This document shows, piece by piece, positions 1 through 12,316 of a stretch of 64,000 nucleotides of DNA; positions within the stretch are counted from its first letter, which is position 1, and each line of letters starts with the position of its first letter. A program made the translations under genes and the position numbers. Source of the stretch: Carallia brachiata (taxonomy: Eukaryota; Streptophyta; Magnoliopsida; Malpighiales; Rhizophoraceae). The notes beneath the pieces are model-generated. The model searched no databases. It was given only the letters and a program-made list of their open reading frames with translations, and was not told the DNA's origin. The stretch is taken from positions 572,631 to 636,630 of the forward strand of contig JADCRB010000003.1 of assembly GCA_021464245.1 (NCBI GenBank), in the 5' to 3' direction.

Positions 1-1641
1 TAATGCCCCCACATTATTATACACATATATAAATATATAAGTTCATTGTTTTTTTTTTTTTACTGAAATAGATAATGGAAGTGGAGTCTTACAAATCTGT
101 CATGGAAGATTATATATTTGTATGCATCCAAAGTAAAGTGCAAACAACTAAGCTTAGACTTGTCGAGAGAGTAAATTGCAATAAGTCCAATAAAAATTAC
201 TGCAAAACTGTCTGAGACCCAAAAATTCAGAGTATACGTTAAGGTGGCTTCTTTGTTAAGGCAATAATATCTCACTCACCATTTGAATTTATAACTTCCC
301 TGATATCACCTCTTTTAGGAGTTTAATGAGGTTATATTATTACTTAATACTAAAATCATTTTTACCAATGAAGGTCTCAAGTTTGCATGCATATATTGGT
401 TATTCATTTCAATCTTGAAATTATTACATTAATTTCCTATTTGTACGCTGTTGTAAATTATTATGTTAGTTATTAGTAAACCACACTCAATAATCAGCCA
501 AAAGATCAAAGAAGAAAAAAACTTAAAAGGGTTTTTTCTTTCTTATAAGAAGTTTGTTGTCCTTCAATTAAATAACTAGATTGACAGTTCTTTTTATTTA
601 CATAAACCATACAATACTTTTTCAAAATAAGAGTCGAGATTTCAAAAATAAAAATATGAATTTTAAATATTGAAATAGTTTTTGAAAGACGAATATAAAG
701 TTAATTCCAAGAAACTTCCATTGATGACTTTGTTTTTTTTTTTTCTCTGCGAAGATGGTGAAAGGGACTAGTGAAAGTAAACTAAGAATTTTACCCAATT
801 TGACGTACCCAAATCTCTAATTAAAATTCTCAACTGTTAACCATCTTTTTGTTTTTTTTACGTATGACTATTTTTTTCACTTAAATGAAAGTTGAAGGAT
901 ATTTTGGTAATTCAAGGGACTGGACAACAACTTGCATTGCAAGTTGCAAGAGTCGCGGGAAAAAAGGAAAAATTTTTAGGGAAGGTCGTTCTCGATGCTT
1001 TAATAATATGGGCCGGGTCTCGCTACAGAGCTAATTGATATTTAATTTTCTTTAGTAATAATTGAGGTCCACTCCACACTGCCTAAGCCCTTGGATCATT
1101 GACACGTATCCGAAAAACGCCAAAAGATGAGTGGGACAACGGGAATCTTCCCGGTGATCGGTGGGCCACGGTGGAACATAAAGTCACCATCGTTAGACGT
1201 GGACGTATTAAAAAAATGGGCCCACCGAAAGGTGACAATTTATGGAAAAACAAAAATCATGTCCTAAAAATTACTTTTATTATTATTTTTTATGTTAGAT
1301 AATTTTAATTATTTATTATTATTATTTTTTATTATCAAATCTTATGCTATCTGGCCACGACACTCAATCTGTAACATATAAAAAATATATAATTTTATTT
1401 TTTAAAATTTAATATATTTTTTATAACTTTTATTTTTACATTAAATATAATGTAACTTTTCTTTACTTTTTAATAGTAAAAATTACTGGTCTTGTTGGTC
1501 TTTTTCTCAGCAGTCATCATCATGTACTTCCAATGTAAAAAAGAAAAAAAAAATCATCATGTACTTCCAAAAAACCATGGTCTAGGTTCACCCACTCCCA
1601 TTAATCAATCAAATAAATAGGAAAGGAAAAGCCTCAACAAA
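1..1641. other. AT-rich intergenic DNA upstream of the FLZ gene
   Basis: No reading frame here has recognisable protein similarity, codon structure or splice sites. The stretch is AT-rich with many poly-T runs. The last few hundred bases presumably hold the promoter of the FLZ gene that starts at 1742. A short frame at 1099-1302 is charged and low in complexity, and I do not regard it as a gene. Confidence 0.6.
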
Positions 1642-1642
1642 A

Positions 1643-1717
1643 ATGAATCATAGATTGTGGAGATTTTACAAAACCACTCTCCACCACCACCACCACCACC
1701 ACTCTCTGATCTTTTGA
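1643..1717 (+). promoter_or_regulatory. possible upstream ORF with a seven-histidine run
   Basis: An ATG at 1643 opens a 24-codon frame ending in TGA at 1715-1717, 24 bases before the FLZ start codon. A (CAC)7 tract at 1682-1702 encodes seven consecutive histidines. If transcription starts upstream of 1643 this would be a uORF in the 5' leader of the FLZ mRNA and could reduce its translation. The transcription start is not visible, so the role is inferred. Confidence 0.35.
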
Positions 1718-1741
1718 TTCATATAATTTGAAAATAAAAAC

Positions 1742-2660
1742 ATGTTGGGCAAAAGAACTAACCATCCCATGATCTTGAGGTTGTCTGAATTATTGGTTTC
1801 TGGCGGTCGCCGTGCCGCTTCCACTGGTGCTGCCATCAGTCCAAGGAGCCCACTGGATTACAGAATCCAATCGCCGAGAGGACTAAAAACCTACGATCTT
1901 GGTGGGGTTGGATTGGGTATTGTTGCTGCGCTTGAGAAGTCTAGTAACGATGGTGGGCACGAAATTTTGGCCAAGTGCACAATTTGTAGCTCACAATCCA
2001 ATCGATCGGATCCAATCCCAGTTAGTTCCCGCAAAAATTGGGAGCGAATTGAGGGGTGTTGTGAAGAAGTGGAGATGGATAGTAGCTTGGAGAATTACAC
2101 GTTCGTGACAATTCGTGGACCCAATGAGGAGTCCTTCACAAAGGTGTATTATGATGGTTGTGGAGACAATAGAAAAAGTGGACATCATCGGAGGAGAACC
2201 GGGTCTGATTCTGACAGAAGATGTGAAGATCTGGGTGGTGGTAATTGTGGCGGTGTTTTTGTATGCCCAAGGAGTCGCCGGCGAGAGTTGCCGATGATGT
2301 TTCGATGTATCCAACGTCGGATTTCCTCAGTTCGTGTCACCGTTGTAGGAAAAGCCTTCATGGGAAAGACATTTACATGTACAGGTACAATAAAAATTTC
2401 TCCATTTCTTGCATCTTTCTTGTACTATAATATAATTGTAGACCCAAAAAAAAAGGGAACTATAGTTCAAGTTCTTATGGACTGGTTTAATGAATTTACA
2501 GGGGAGAGAAAGCATTTTGTAGCCCGGAGTGTCGATCAACGCAAATAATGATAGACGAAAGGAAGAACAGTGCAGATCAGAGGCTGCAAGATCTGCAGAT
2601 GTTTCAAACTCCCCTTGCTCTAGAAGCCCCATCTTCTCCACTGGAATTCTTGCCATTTAG
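1742..2660 (+). CDS. FCS-like zinc finger (FLZ, DUF581) protein; two apparent 1-base deletions
   Basis: FLZ proteins are small plant adaptors that bind SnRK1 kinase subunits through a C2-C2 FLZ zinc finger. The model has two exons, 1742-2384 and 2502-2660, joined at AG|GT...ACAG|G inside the finger, a typical place for an FLZ intron. The N-terminal half carries family signatures: SPRSPLDYRIQSPRGLKTYD, LGGVGLGIVAALEKS and NRSDPIPVSSR. The finger reads PTSDFLSSCHRCRKSLHGKD then IYMYR|GEKAFCSPECR, with all four cysteines present. The tail ends SRSPIFSTGILAI before TAG at 2658. The frame slips by one base near 2255-2266, before the finger, and again near 2560-2567 (AGGAAG then AACAG where GGAACAG is expected). 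Restoring both gives 804 coding bases, 267 residues. The identity of the family is clear; whether the breaks are real is not. Confidence 0.85.
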
Positions 2661-4856
2661 CCTCCTATATTATAAACCACTCAATACTTAATACCGGAAT
2701 TTTTTTTTCGTTTTTGGTATCAGTGGAGATGGTGGAAAAGGGAGCTGGCGAGGGAGATTACTGAGTTCGAATATCAGATCTTTCAGTTACCAATTATCTT
2801 ACCTAAGGCATCCTCGTCGATGTCGGAATTATTGTTGTTAATATTTTTAAACTTGTGGATGTAAAAATTTGCCATGGACCTTACCCCTACCCCTAAATAA
2901 CTTCTTTGAGCCAAAAAAAAAAAAAAAAAAAAAAGGAAAAAGGAAACGAAAAAGAAAAAGAAAGTAACAAAATTTTGTATGGATGTGGGAATAGCATCTC
3001 TTCTGTTTTTTCGAGAATTATGAAAGCAAAAATGGAAGCCGGACTTCCTTTTTATCTTCGCTTCAGTGATGTTTCGCTTCTTGTTTCACAACTTGTTATG
3101 TTTAGACAGAAAAATACGTGTCGGGAAAGATCGTCAGATTCCAGGCTTTGAAATTTGTGTTCAGTAAAACAAAAATTTACAGTGGGCAAAAAAGTACTAC
3201 AGTTTAAACTTTTGTTTTGGAAATACAGTATTTTGATGTAGTGAAAAGGGGGGAAAATACACTACAATTTAATAATTCTTTAGGATCAAAATATTCAGTG
3301 ATATATAAAATAATTACAATTTAACAATATAAAGAATTTTTTTATTTTATTCAGATTTTTTATTTTTTATTCAAAATGCTACAAACAGTTACTAATTAAT
3401 TTACCAACCAAAACACCAAATCTCAAAAGCAATTCCAAATAGATGCAATCAATTGAAATCAATGGTTATTTGGTGATTTATACTAGGAAAAAATTAGACT
3501 GTCAGAATTGAGTATCTGTCTGAATATTTTTTTGTACAATAAGACAGTGATTTTATACTAACAAGATTAATATTTTATGTAATAAAAAAAATTTATATTT
3601 TTTTATATTTTTTTTTGCATAAAATAATAGTCTTGTTACACAAAATCACTGTCTTGTTGTATAAAAAAATATTTGAGTAGATACTCAATTTTAGAGATGT
3701 AACGACACCTTCTATACTATTAAAAGCACCAGATGCAAAGAAGTAAAGAGTTAAATCAAATCACAATAAACAGCGGAGCTTCTTTTTTTGTAACATGAAA
3801 AGCCAGTAATTAACTTGTTAAATATCAGAGATTATAGATTGCATGAGATTAGATGCTTTGTATCTCTAAATTTCACATTTTTGTAGGAGATTAAAAGAGG
3901 TGGGAGTTTTAAACGCCCGCCTCCTCTAGCCAAAGTCCAAAGTCCAAGTAGTCTGGGTGGCTGGGTAGTATATTGAGGAACATGTTCGTTTTTGGGATAT
4001 AATTGTGAGATTTTTTAAATAAATTTAAAAGTAAATTTAAATCACATATATTATTAAATAATTAAAATTAAATAAATAAATTATAAAATTATTTTAATAT
4101 TATTTAAAATTAAATATATAATAAATTTCTTTAGTTTTTCTAGAGCGACTCATCAAACCATTCCGTTGTGACTAAGAATAATATAAAACCGTAGTGCAGT
4201 GTACCTTTTTTCGCACTCGTGGGCACAGAATACAAGGTACCAATTTCATTGTCGTATCAGAAAATGGACAGCTTTTTCTTTTTTCAAGGGCAGATTCTTT
4301 AATCAGACGTGTTACTGACTTTTTCCCCTCTTCCAGATCTCGCTTTATTTAGTGGGATTGATCAATAAAAAGAGTGTGATACTTTTATATTTTATGTAAA
4401 ATATTTTATATTATATTAATAATATTTAATATTATATATAAAAATTATATGATAAAATAATATAAAATTATAAGAATTTCTTGTAAATTAGACAAAAAGT
4501 TTCACGTGTCACATAAAATAATCTGTATGTTATATAAAATCATTTTAATATCTGTTTGCATCCATGCAATCCCCTTTGAAAATATATTAATTGGTAGGAT
4601 ACTGATGACATGCTTGAAGAGGAAGCTCATTTTACACTTGTCTCATCGGCCTACACCAAGGAGAGGCATCAACTTTTTTGGGTGCCTGCCAGTTTAGAAC
4701 CCTCTTCATTGGTGTTAATAGTATAAAGAATCAGCAAATAAATGGACTAGATGGAAACTCATGTTTAATTCTTAGTTGTAATTTATCATCTCAAAGAAAC
4801 TTATGACGTGGCAGTATGGCACAGTGGATAATGACATGGTATACAAAAACCTATCC
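2661..4856. other. intergenic, AT-rich, no gene seen
   Basis: This is the 3' flank of FLZ followed by AT-rich DNA with a 22-base poly-A stretch near 2913-2934. A segment around 2716-2790 contains a GAGTTCGAAT motif and may be a worn SINE piece. Imperfect palindromic AT-rich tracts occur near 3500-3680. No frame has a recognisable product. Confidence 0.55.
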
Positions 4857-5925
4857 AAGACAGGAGCTTAAATAACCTCTTTCTTCTCTCTCTTTCTCTA
4901 AAACTCTCTGAACAATTACTCTAAGCACTCCCATCCTGTCCAGCAGGGTAGCTAGCCACCCTGTTGGCCAGCCACTCAGGTCCCTCCTCCCAGTCAGGCG
5001 TTCTTTTCTTTTCTTCTCTCTCTCCATCCCACCCCTCTTCATTTCCTCATCTCTATTGTTTCTATGGTGTCTTTTGGTTTGATATTGTCACAATCCGACA
5101 ACAATAAAGGCACTGACGGCATGCCCAATACCCGATTTACCTCCCTCCACAGTCTGCCCTGGTTTTCGCAGTCGCTTCCACGTCCCCCACCACGCTCGTT
5201 GTCGCGTCCAACGTCATCGTCTCCACCTACTTCGCCACATATGCCGTCGTCGATGCTTAGTCTGTTGTCGTATCCACCACTATCCTCGTCGCAGCCAGTC
5301 CTGCTATTGCCATTGCCAACGTTGCCTTCGCTACTCCTGCTGTTGTTGGGTTCATCGCCGCTGCCGGCAACCATGTTTCTCCGCAAATGGCAGTGCCATC
5401 ACTGTTCCTCTCTTTGTTGGGGGCGGCCGCGACTCCTCTGCCGATAGCCATTCCTTTATCGTCGACCCGACAGTGTTCGGATTAATATTTTAGAATGTGT
5501 GATTTATTTTGTTTGTGTACAAGGTTATGTATATAACTTAGTATTTTTGAGAATCATTGCAGGATATACTAACTCGATTTCCATCACAGGTCTATCCGAG
5601 CGTGCTTGGTGCTACTTTTGGCAGTTTTATCCGACTTGCTAAAATCTAAGATCTTATCTTCGGATAGGTTTAAATATAGTTCAATATGTACTTTTGATAT
5701 AGGGTTTTGTTAAAATGAGTTGTGTGCTCAAACAAAAATAGTCTTTGTGATTGTGTCATTTGTAGGCTAATCTGGCCAATTTGTATTATTGCTTTATGCA
5801 GGTCACCATGTATCCCTACTTTATGTAAGTTCTTCCAACGTTCTCTTGTCAGATTAATGTACGGTTTATTGAGCGTTATTAATGCAATAATTTCTTATGG
5901 GCAAAAAAAGACAGGAGCTTAAATA
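4857..5925 (+). mobile_element. retroposed insertion (LINE-like or processed cDNA) with an 18-bp target-site duplication
   Basis: An 18-bp perfect direct repeat, AAGACAGGAGCTTAAATA, occurs at 4857-4874 and 5908-5925. Between the copies lie about 1,033 bases that start with a pyrimidine-rich CT leader (from about 4877) and end with a short A tail (5903-5909) directly against the second copy. A long target duplication plus an A tail is the signature of LINE-machinery retroposition; DNA transposons and LTR elements make shorter duplications without tails. The interior has a proline/serine-rich frame (5064-5447) but no reverse transcriptase, so it is either a severely shortened LINE or another RNA copied in trans. 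It lies 75 bases beyond the UBP1 stop codon, pointing opposite to UBP1. Confidence 0.8.
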
Positions 5926-5999
5926 TCCACCATCCTAGTGATTTAAGAAAACATTTGCCTTCCCCTTCCAAAGGTGATTGGGAAACCATGATAATGGCA

Positions 6000-8900
6000 T
6001 TAGTGGTAGTACATCAGGTGCTGGGTGGCTGCGACGTTGTGGAATCCTCCATCATAGAACGCCTGACTGGTCCCGACAGCACCCATTCCCATGGCTGCTT
6101 GCTTAAGGGCATGCTGATCTTGTGGATTCAAGAGGGCTTGTGCACTGCCCATTTTGCTCAGCGCCATCTGCCTTTCAAAGGCTGCAAGGTCAGCGGCTGA
6201 AAAGCCTGGAACATGCGCAGCAGCTGGTGGGGGAAGAGGGGTGGAGCTTGTACCTGGTGGAGTAGGCTTGCTACCCCATGAGCACTGTGGAACAAGAAAT
6301 TGGGCAATGAAGCCATTATTCACATCACGGCAAAGGGACGTATGACTCAAAGAATAAGTCAGCGTGAAAAAACAATACCAACAATATATGTGGAGTACCC
6401 GCGCAAAAAGATATCTAATTAAAACTATACGCGAGGACAAAGCAGAATAAGCAGAAAACCTCACTGCAGAACAAGTCACAGAAATTCCTAATAGCCGCAA
6501 AAAATGAAGCAAGTCGCTGAAATATCTGACCATCAAATTGATTTTATCCTCAATGATAACAACCAATCAATGACTTGTCAATAATAGAAACCAACGCCTA
6601 GAATGTACCTTAAGCGGCTTGCCATATAGAATCCGAGCATTTCCCATCTGAATAGCAAGAGCTGCTTCACCATGAGTACTATATCTCACAAACCCAAAGC
6701 CTTTCTCCCGTTGCACCCGCACATCTTCAATAGTTCCAGCACCAAGGGCATGAAATTGCCGATGCAGATCGGCAGAAGAAACCTACAAACAGGTTTTTTT
6801 AGCTAGAAATATCTCCATAGACAGGAACTCCAGAAAAGTTTCTTCCAAACTTGTCTAGTTAGGCCCAATGATGCAGTTACTAGGTTATTCTATTTGCTTT
6901 TAGAATCAAAACTTAATGAAAGTGGAATTTGGCTGAGGTAAACCCCTGCATCTGATTCAGGTATGAAGTTTAAGCATGCTTTCAAAAGGCTTTCGCTTCA
7001 AGCATGCAAGAGGGGCTATTGTAGGATCAATCAATAGTTGAATGACCAGCTAAGAAATATAACCCTCCTATCTTATCCAACAAGGCAAGGATAATCTAAA
7101 GCAAAAGCATCTTTCAAAATACTGACAAGATACTAAGAAACAATAACTAAAACCCATAACAAAGAGAAAAGCCCCTGCCTCAGGAGCAAGATTGCCAACA
7201 TAAACAGTGGTGTACTGAGGATTATTCTCTGGCGCATCATCGCTATTCTTTTCTTGAGAGTCATCTGCATAGAAGCAAAAATTACTCCCTGAGCTCTAAC
7301 ATGGAAAAAAAAAATTCATCTGGCAATGATAATTCACTCAAGCAAATTTCGAAGGGGGAAAAAGCGATGATCTGAGGGGCATTCAATGATAATAATACAG
7401 GCCTCACAATAACAAACAAGAAACTGTTCAATGAGGGAGGAATAATGTAACAAATTCAGGTACAGAAATCACATCAAGCATAAGCATAATCTCATTTTTA
7501 TAATGTACAATACAAAAGCTGAAGTGAAAATTTAATGATAGATATCAATGTCACAACCCGGATAATCAAGAAATTAAAACATTGACATTAGAACCAGTAA
7601 AATCGAGAATAAAATAAACCGATGGAAGCTTAATAGTGTAACATATGTTTCCGCCTTTATTCCCCAAAATGCTGACAAGTTCAAAACACGGGAATAGAAA
7701 GCCATGATCAAAGAGAAACTAGGAAACTGAGAAAAAACTTCAGAACTCAAGAACCACCCATTAATGTTTCCCCATAAAAACTAATAATTCAATGCTCACA
7801 GACAAGCTCACCTGATGCGCCATTTGTCAGCTCCACAATACTTTGGGCATCAGAACTCTGCTTTTCATCATTAGAGGTGGCACCTTTAGTGGCCCAGTTG
7901 CATCGAATTTGTCTGCTTCCAAGCCACTTGCCTGTTATAACAGATCATGACATTATTCTGGGAATAGTGACTGTGAAGGATTAGGTCCTATAAGCATTCT
8001 ACCTTGTACTAACATCAATTGTTAAACACTGGAATTTAACCATCAACTTGGTATAACAGTTGAAGGTTGAGTATGTCCATAAACAATTTAATCATCAATT
8101 GCTTTTTGTTTTTGTAGGGACTAGGGGTCGAACTCTATACCTAAAACTAAGAGTTTAGGTACTCTATCACTGGACCTTGTGGCTAGTGGCTTTTACCAAT
8201 CAATTGCTCGGAGACTTTAAAAATGTAAAAGCTTCAGTATGACCATAACCAATTTATAGCAAAACAGATTATTTGTCAGTGTAAAAATGGATACTTACTA
8301 TCCTACCCCTCTCTCTCACACATACTCAATTATCTATTAATTGCTCTTGGCCAAGTTTCACATTCAATTTGATACCACATGCCATTTGACATGTCCCCAT
8401 TTCTCACTGCCCTGGCTACCCATAGTCTTAAAACAGTAGCAGTCCATAAAGCCTTAACACTATGACATATGCATGCAAGACTGATAATTGAAAAACAAAA
8501 CCCACAGAGGCAATCAGTTTTTGCATACCATTTAAGTCATTTATTGCACTTTGAGCATCCTGAACAAAAGAACACATCGATAAAATTCATGACACAAAAT
8601 GCAAATCTGAAACAATATATAAGACATATAAATTCCAGTCGAGAGATTCAATACCTGCTGACTTCTGAAGGAAACAAACCCAAAACCCCTTGAACGCCCA
8701 GTCTTTTGGTCCCACATAACCCTAGCATCCCTGCAATCAGTGAACTTATCCAATTGGCCTTCACAAAGCTTGAAAGATCAGAAATCTTGGAGACAAATTT
8801 TTCATAAAATAAATTAAGGAAAAGGGAACTTACGAACAACTAGGATAAACAGAGAAGCACACGTGCAATGTAGCATCTGTAACTTCAGGGCTAAGGTCTC

Positions 8901-10965
8901 CAACAAAGACATGGTAATGACCTGCATGCCACATCAAAAATAGCTTTAACTGTAAAAAAACTGAACATTACCATCAGACTGGTCAAACTCAGAACATTAA
9001 AAGACCACCATAAACCTGATGTGTCCTCTCTTTGGCTACTAGCATATGCCCAATTAACTTTAATAGGCTGCCCAAACCTGTGAATGAACTATTAGAACAT
9101 AGGAATTAAAAATATCCAATAGCAAATTTTGAAGAAGTCTAACTTACAAATGCCTTCCATTGAGAGTCACAATGGCCAGGCCTGCTGATCGGCGATCAAA
9201 GTAATCCACAAAGCCATAGGATGACTGCAAAGAAATAAACCGGATGCTGCCATGTTAGTAGCAAGACAAGCAAATACACAAGAAGATATTTGATAAGAAA
9301 CAAATTGGTCAAATAAGTTACGCAGCAAAATTGCCACCCAGCTAAAAGACAACCCCTGGTTACCAGCACACCAGCGCTCAAAACATTACATGATTGATTT
9401 TGACCATCCAACAGCTTAGGAAATGTTAATCCAATTGCTGAATTATGCCTGACCTTCTCTTTCCTAATGAGCTTGCATCCTTCAATGGCACCCGTACTTG
9501 AGAAAATCTCTTGAAGAACAGGTTCTGTAACCTGCGGGTGGATGTTTCCCACATAGCTGCCATTTCAAACAGACATAAGTAAATGAATCGTCATCAAATA
9601 AACACTACCCATGCAGGGAAAACTGTTCATCAAAGGATGCACAATCTGGGGTAACATTCTAGAAAAGAAAAATTGGAAAAAGCAAAGGGTAGGTTGCAGA
9701 ATAACGCTTAGAAGCAAATCATTTCCACCAAATGAACACTTTAATCTAGAAAAAAGAGGGAATAATTGTTCAATTGGAGAAGTACGATTTCTACCAGTTA
9801 AATATGAAAACATTAAGTTGAGCTTAAAAAACTTCAAAAAAAAAAGTGGGCTACAACACTCACACACTGCGGCATGTACTCGAATCAAAGCCAGGAGGCA
9901 GATTTCCACTCATGATAGGCTCTATCTGCAAAATCAAAATGGAAAAATAAAAAGAAATAAAAATCCTAAAAGTCAAAAACCTAAACTCCCTCTTACCAAC
10001 CTAAAATCCTTAAAGTCAAGCCAGTCACCAATTATATGTTGTAAAACGCCTAAACTCGCAAAACTCCAATACTTACCAACAAAATTTAAATTTCTATCAT
10101 CCCATAAGGCTTGATGAAATCCATATATACAACGGCACTATATTCCACTTGAGTTGTTGTCTGTCTTTAAACACCGGAAACTAAACCTAAGCCCTACTGT
10201 TCAACTGAAATCAGGCACCCATCAACAGCAGGCAGATGTCTAAATACCAAAAAAATGTGCCTCATCTCTTCAACCAGGTTCTGGTGCACCTAGCCTGATT
10301 AACCATAGACAGTAATCTACCAACAATTTGATCACAAGATCGCTCATAACTCGCAGTAAAGCCTATGGCTTTAATTATTTATGTATACCATGCCACCATA
10401 ACTCTCAGATTAAGAAACAAAATAACACCCGCACTAAGCATTCAAGTGAACATTCCAGTTACCATGCAAAACAACTAAAAGAACAAATTCAACAAGGAAT
10501 CCAGCAGTCCTTTGCTTCGAAACAATAACATTCAAATAAAAAAATTTCCCCTTTCAATCAATTTTCCCACAAACGATCTACCATCTATTCAATCAGAAAT
10601 GACCTTTTGTTGAACAATATCACTGAATAAAAAAACATCATGAAATACACCTCACCAAACCGATCCATCCACCAGCCAAAACTCAGTTTTAAACCCAATA
10701 ATTAACTTTGTTAACCATCAACTCCTTACAAACACACAGAGAGATTTCAAAAAAAAAAAAAAAAGAAATTTTACAAAAGGGTCGCATTCATAGAATGAAA
10801 ACATCCCAAACAGCCCAAAACCAGTCAAATTCACACCCAAAAAAAAAAACATAGAAATAAAAGAAAAAATGAAAAGGGTGGGAAAAATGGAACCTGGGGA
10901 GCAGCCAAGAGAGCGGGATGGGAAAGAGGATACATGGCCTGTTGTCTTAGCCTCTGCTGCTGCAT
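6000..10965 (-). CDS. UBP1B: oligouridylate-binding protein, three RRMs (UBP1B/C type)
   Basis: UBP1 proteins are TIA-1-like RNA-binding proteins that bind U-rich RNA, act on splicing and mRNA stability, and form stress granules. Twelve exons, in coding order, are 10965-10894, 9925-9864, 9556-9454, 9224-9148, 9077-9016, 8921-8834, 8730-8655, 8559-8529, 7931-7812, 7264-7179, 6782-6609 and 6284-6000. They sum to 1,236 bases, 411 residues, with every junction in phase. Three RRMs are visible: VYVGNI (45-50) with SYGFVDY (81-87); HVFVGDL (129-135) with RGFGFVSF (169-176); and TVYVGNL (250-256) with KGFGFVRY (286-293). The N-terminus is glutamine-rich ([14 protein letters not shown]) and the C-terminus ends LMYYH, as in the family. 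Intron 10 uses a GC donor. The paralogue letter (B or C) is a guess. Confidence 0.93.
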
Positions 10966-10988
10966 CGTCCTTTAAGGGTCACAGAAAT

Positions 10989-10997
10989 TTAGGGTTT
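10989..10997 (-). promoter_or_regulatory. telo-box (AAACCCTAA) upstream of the UBP1 start codon
   Basis: The minus strand reads AAACCCTAA 24 bases upstream of the UBP1 ATG. Telo-boxes are frequent in promoters and 5' leaders of plant genes for translation and RNA handling and are bound by TRB-type factors. Position and motif are seen; function is inferred. Confidence 0.4.
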
Positions 10998-11245
10998 ACG
11001 GTTTCCAAGGAAGATTGGAAAACCAGAATACAGAATTATACAAAGGAAAATGATAAAAGAGAGATAAAAGAAAATGGGGGCGAAAAATAAATTGAACCAA
11101 AAAAAAAAAAGAAGAACGATAAAACAAAAAAAAAAAAAAGAAAGAAAGAAAACAAGAAGAAGACCCTCGAAAGGGAGAGGACGATCAAAGAAAATAAAAG
11201 ACTGAACGATTGAAATAGAAGCGATGACAGGTGCCCGTTTGGTGG

Positions 11246-11740
11246 GGGATAAATATTTTTAAAGTCCTAAACCTTTAGATTTTTTTACATTTGAGTTCTA
11301 AACCTTTTTAACATTTCATTTGAGTCCTAAATCTTTTAATTTTTTACTATATCAGTCCTTTAAATTACGAAAAGTAGTCAATCTATTAATAAGTGAGTTT
11401 AATTTAATAAAATCATTTAAAAAGTTTAAATACATGAGTTAAATATTTTTTTCATCAACAAAATATGCATATTAAATATTTTTTTAATCAAAAAATATAC
11501 GAATTAAAATAGGCAATGTATTTTTTTTTAAAAAAGACAATCAATTCATATATTTAATTTTTTTAAAATAATTTTTGTAAAGTTAAAATTATTTTTTAAT
11601 ATATTGATCACTTTGGTTATACAGAGGGACTAATTTGGTAGAAAATCAAAAAGTTTAGGACTCAAATAAAATGTCAAAAAAGTTTAGGACTCAAATATAA
11701 AAAAACTTAAAGGTTTAGAACTAAAAAAATCCTTATCCCC
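11246..11740. mobile_element. terminal-inverted-repeat MITE upstream of UBP1
   Basis: The left arm (about 11246-11350) and right arm (about 11640-11740) are imperfect inverted repeats of roughly 100 bases, both built from repeated GAGTCCTAAACYTTT-like units and ending GGGATAA / TTATCCC. The 8-bp sequence TTTGGTGG lies outside both ends (11238-11245 and 11742-11749), separated from the right end by one base, and is best read as a target duplication of 8-9 bp as made by Mutator-like elements. There is no coding capacity. It lies about 280 bases upstream of the UBP1 start codon, in the likely promoter. Confidence 0.7.
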
Positions 11741-12049
11741 TTTTGGTGGTGTCTTTTTGATAGATGTCTTTGGTCCCATTACGTGTAATTAGGCATCCAG
11801 TAAATTCTCTCTCTCTCTCTCTGTCTTTTTTTTTTTCTTGTCAAAAAATTAAATCTTACATATATTTAATTATCTTAAATACAATTAATATTATTAATTT
11901 TTAAAACAATTCAGAAATTCTTTTTTTAATCCAATGGCCAGTGTTTGGACTTTTCGTATTCCAATGAATTTTCACTGTCAAAATTAAAGTGTCTGTTTCT
12001 ACAAAAATACAAAAAAAATAAAAATATGGATACTATTTTCAAATAGATG

Positions 12050-12054
<5 letters not shown>

Positions 12055-12093
<39 letters not shown>
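12055..12093. repeat. (AT)n microsatellite
   Basis: An uninterrupted run of alternating A and T of about 38 bases lies between UBP1 and JAZ. Such runs are usually polymorphic in length. Confidence 0.9.
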
Positions 12094-12094
<1 letters not shown>

Positions 12095-12316
12095 CCATAA
12101 AATTTTTTATGTACGAGATGAATACTACAAAGTGGGATGTAAGTTATATGGTTATGGCCATGCTAGTGTATTAAAATTCGCTCTTCTTTCCAGTGGCCTT
12201 ATTTCTGCTCTAAGCAAGACAGGATTCGGCTCCAGCAGTGTTTTTTTTTTTTTTGACTTACAAAATGGTAGTCGAGCAGCCACTCCAATTCTTTCGGTTC
12301 TGCGTTTCGTTGAGAG

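Noticed and set aside
2716..2790. Possible tRNA genes at TTCGAAT motifs (also near 30171, 36050 and 52805)
   Set aside because: Box-B-like motifs are present but I could not draw a cloverleaf with an anticodon stem; at 30171 and 52805 SINE-like repeats fit better, and those near 2770 and 36050 are too degenerate to call.
5064..5447. 127-codon serine/proline-rich frame
   Set aside because: It lies inside the retroposed insertion, has low-complexity composition, and its opposite strand is equally open; nothing suggests a working protein.
9611..10114. 167-codon plus-strand frame
   Set aside because: It overlaps UBP1 exon 2 and intron 1 on the opposite strand, is lysine-rich because the DNA is A-rich, and has no recognisable motif.
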